A stretch of 64,000 nucleotides of DNA from Paenibacillus tepidiphilus. Lineage in GTDB: Bacteria > Bacillota > Bacilli > Paenibacillales > Paenibacillaceae. The notes below the pieces were generated by a model that had not been told where the DNA came from, made no database searches, and saw nothing but the letters and a program-made list of their open reading frames with translations. The position numbers and the translations under genes are program-made. Where the stretch lies: contig NZ_VWRQ01000013.1 of assembly GCF_008635795.1 (NCBI RefSeq), positions 1 through 64,000 of the forward strand. Reading direction: 5' to 3'. This document shows positions 62,782-64,000 of this stretch, one piece after another. Position 1 is the first letter of the stretch. The number at the start of each line of letters is the position of its first letter.

Positions 62782-64000
62782 TCAGCCATGGGTCTGCACA
62801 AGAATATCCGCCTCCGCCTCTTCACAGGGGAAGCTTACGATGAAGGATGTACCCGTGCCCTCTTCGGTGGCGACTGCTATTTTGCCGCCATGGCGTTCCA
62901 CTATGCTCAGGCACAGCGATAAGCCCAGGCCGGTTCCATGCGATTTTGTGGTGAAGAAGGGGACAAACAGCTGCTCCAGCTGACTCTGCGGAATTCCGCT
63001 CCCCGTATCGCGGATAACCAGCTCGATGTGATTCCCGGCACGCTGCGTTTCCAGCGTCAGCACCCCCTTGGCTCCCATCGCCTCCATCCCGTTGCGGGCC
63101 AGATTCAGCACCAGCTGCTTGATCTCCCTGACGTTCAATTGCAGCGGGGGCAGATCCCCGGTCAGCTTCAGCTCCACCGTCTGCCCTCTCAAATTGGCAT
63201 CCGCCCACAGCAGCGGCGCCAGCTCCTCAATAATCAAGTGCAGCTGCACCGTCTCCATGTCGGATATCCGGCTCTGGGCCAGCGACAGGAAGTCATTGAT
63301 AATGCCGTTGGCCCGGTCCAGCTCGTCCATCACAATCTGGTAATAGGAATCCAGATCGGAGGGGCTCTTCTCACGCATCAGCTGCAGGAAGCCGCGGACA
63401 ACAGCCATCGGATTACGGATTTCATGGGTAATGCCGGCAGCCATCTGCCCGACCAGGGTCAGGCGTTCCACATTGTCCAGCTCTGTGCGCATTTTCTCTT
63501 CTTCCGTCAGATCCTGTACGATCAGTACATTTCCGGCCAGAGCGCCCGAATTATGCCGCAGAGGCGCAGTGTATATCTGATAGGTCCGGGAGTCGTAGTG
63601 AACTTTGGCATTGGAGCGCTGGTTGTTGCGGATGATTGTCTTCAAGTGCTCATAGGTCTGATCGTCGATGGATTTGTCGAATATCTCGCATACCGACCGC
63701 GACAGGATAATCTCGCGCGTTAAGTCGGGGTTATGCCTCCGGATCAGATTCAGCATAAATTCATTCAGCTCAGTCACATGTCCGCGATTGTCCAGAGCCA
63801 TAATATTCAGCCCGGCCGCATCGGTGATTTGCCGCAGCTTATGCGATTCCCAGCGGAACTGCTCCGAAATATCCTTCATCTGTTCCTTGCTCTGAAATTT
63901 ACCCCAGGCATTTTCAATAAAAAAAATGTAAAGCCCGCCCAGCACAGTGGACAGCAGCAGATATACCGCAATCAGCGTCAGCTCATCCGGGGTCGTGTCA
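62782..64000 (-). CDS. Sensor histidine kinase with PAS domain (5' end outside window)
   Basis: At least 405 residues are visible, and the open frame continues past the window edge, so the first methionine in the window is not a real start. A membrane helix (LIAVYLLLSTVLGGLYIFF) is followed by a short coiled linker, a PAS domain, a HisKA helix with the phosphorylated His in GITHEIRNPMAVVRG and a HATPase domain with LNLARNGMEA, DTGSGIP and GTGLGLSL. It resembles the soluble half of sporulation-type kinases (KinB/KinC-like) without a linked response regulator in view. The signal is unknown. Confidence 0.93.
   Translation of the reverse strand, partial: DTTPDELTLIAVYLLLSTVLGGLYIFFIENAWGKFQSKEQMKDISEQFRWESHKLRQITDAAGLNIMALDNRGHVTELNEFMLNLIRRHNPDLTREIILSRSVCEIFDKSIDDQTYEHLKTIIRNNQRSNAKVHYDSRTYQIYTAPLRHNSGALAGNVLIVQDLTEEEKMRTELDNVERLTLVGQMAAGITHEIRNPMAVVRGFLQLMREKSPSDLDSYYQIVMDELDRANGIINDFLSLAQSRISDMETVQLHLIIEELAPLLWADANLRGQTVELKLTGDLPPLQLNVREIKQLVLNLARNGMEAMGAKGVLTLETQRAGNHIELVIRDTGSGIPQSQLEQLFVPFFTTKSHGTGLGLSLCLSIVERHGGKIAVATEEGTGTSFIVSFPCEEAEADILVQTHG

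Overview
The window looks like a chromosome segment of a Paenibacillus-type Gram-positive spore former. The evidence is moderately high GC, strong AGGAGG-type ribosome binding sites, frequent TTG/GTG starts, copper-amine-oxidase-like 'stalk' domains on secreted enzymes, a large CoA-dehydratase-activase fusion, a PurR/guanine-riboswitch purine permease, and many short tandem or palindromic intergenic repeats. I see no prophage, transposase, CRISPR array, tRNA or plasmid gene. It begins inside a minus-strand 16S rRNA gene, whose leader carries two promoters and a boxA, and ends inside a minus-strand sensor kinase.

Layout. 1-9642 is an envelope block read on the minus strand: a GT-C glycosyltransferase, a 1271-aa protein joining a carbohydrate-binding-like domain to two GT-C modules, a GtrB-like glycosyltransferase, GtrA and a class D-like sortase. 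Downstream, a secreted transglutaminase-like protein has its own promoter and two tandem cyclic-di-GMP-I riboswitches. 9643-13570 is purine metabolism: a guanine/hypoxanthine permease with PurR boxes, promoter, guanine riboswitch and terminator, then guaA. 13655-18865 holds a TgpA-like transglutaminase, a DUF58 protein and a polysaccharide deacetylase. 18965-25355 holds DedA, an MFS exporter with a perfect palindrome at its promoter, a WYL regulator, a zinc-ribbon protein, a marR-DHA2 exporter pair and a DinB-like protein. 25435-29724 is one giant activase protein. 29843-33683 holds bcp, an LCP ligase, hemL and an unknown gene. 33684-34868 is repeat DNA.

34869-41812 holds def, a GDSL esterase, an inositol-monophosphatase-family gene, uvsE, ddl and a secreted-type amidase domain. 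41971-47638 holds acnA, a LuxR-type regulator and an iclR-type regulator. Both acnA and the iclR gene carry the same 17-bp palindrome GTTTCA-N5-TGAAAC, so an IclR-acnA regulatory link is predicted. 47821-51246 holds an alpha/beta hydrolase, a two-domain superoxide dismutase and several repeat arrays. 51287-56527 holds folE, a YneF-like gene, ogt, queG, a signal peptidase, a GNAT enzyme and sodA. 56689-64000 holds mutY with a long octapeptide-repeat N-terminus, acpS, a second hydrolase, nadE, a bacilliredoxin and the partial kinase.

Most worth a second look: the sortase/glycosyltransferase cluster beside the tandem c-di-GMP-controlled transglutaminase; the predicted IclR-acnA operator pair; the MutY repeat extension; the ferritin-like/SOD fusion; the guanine aptamer with an altered J2/3; and the 52-bp repeat array, which is open in all three forward frames. 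All functions are inferred by reading the sequence; no database search was run.
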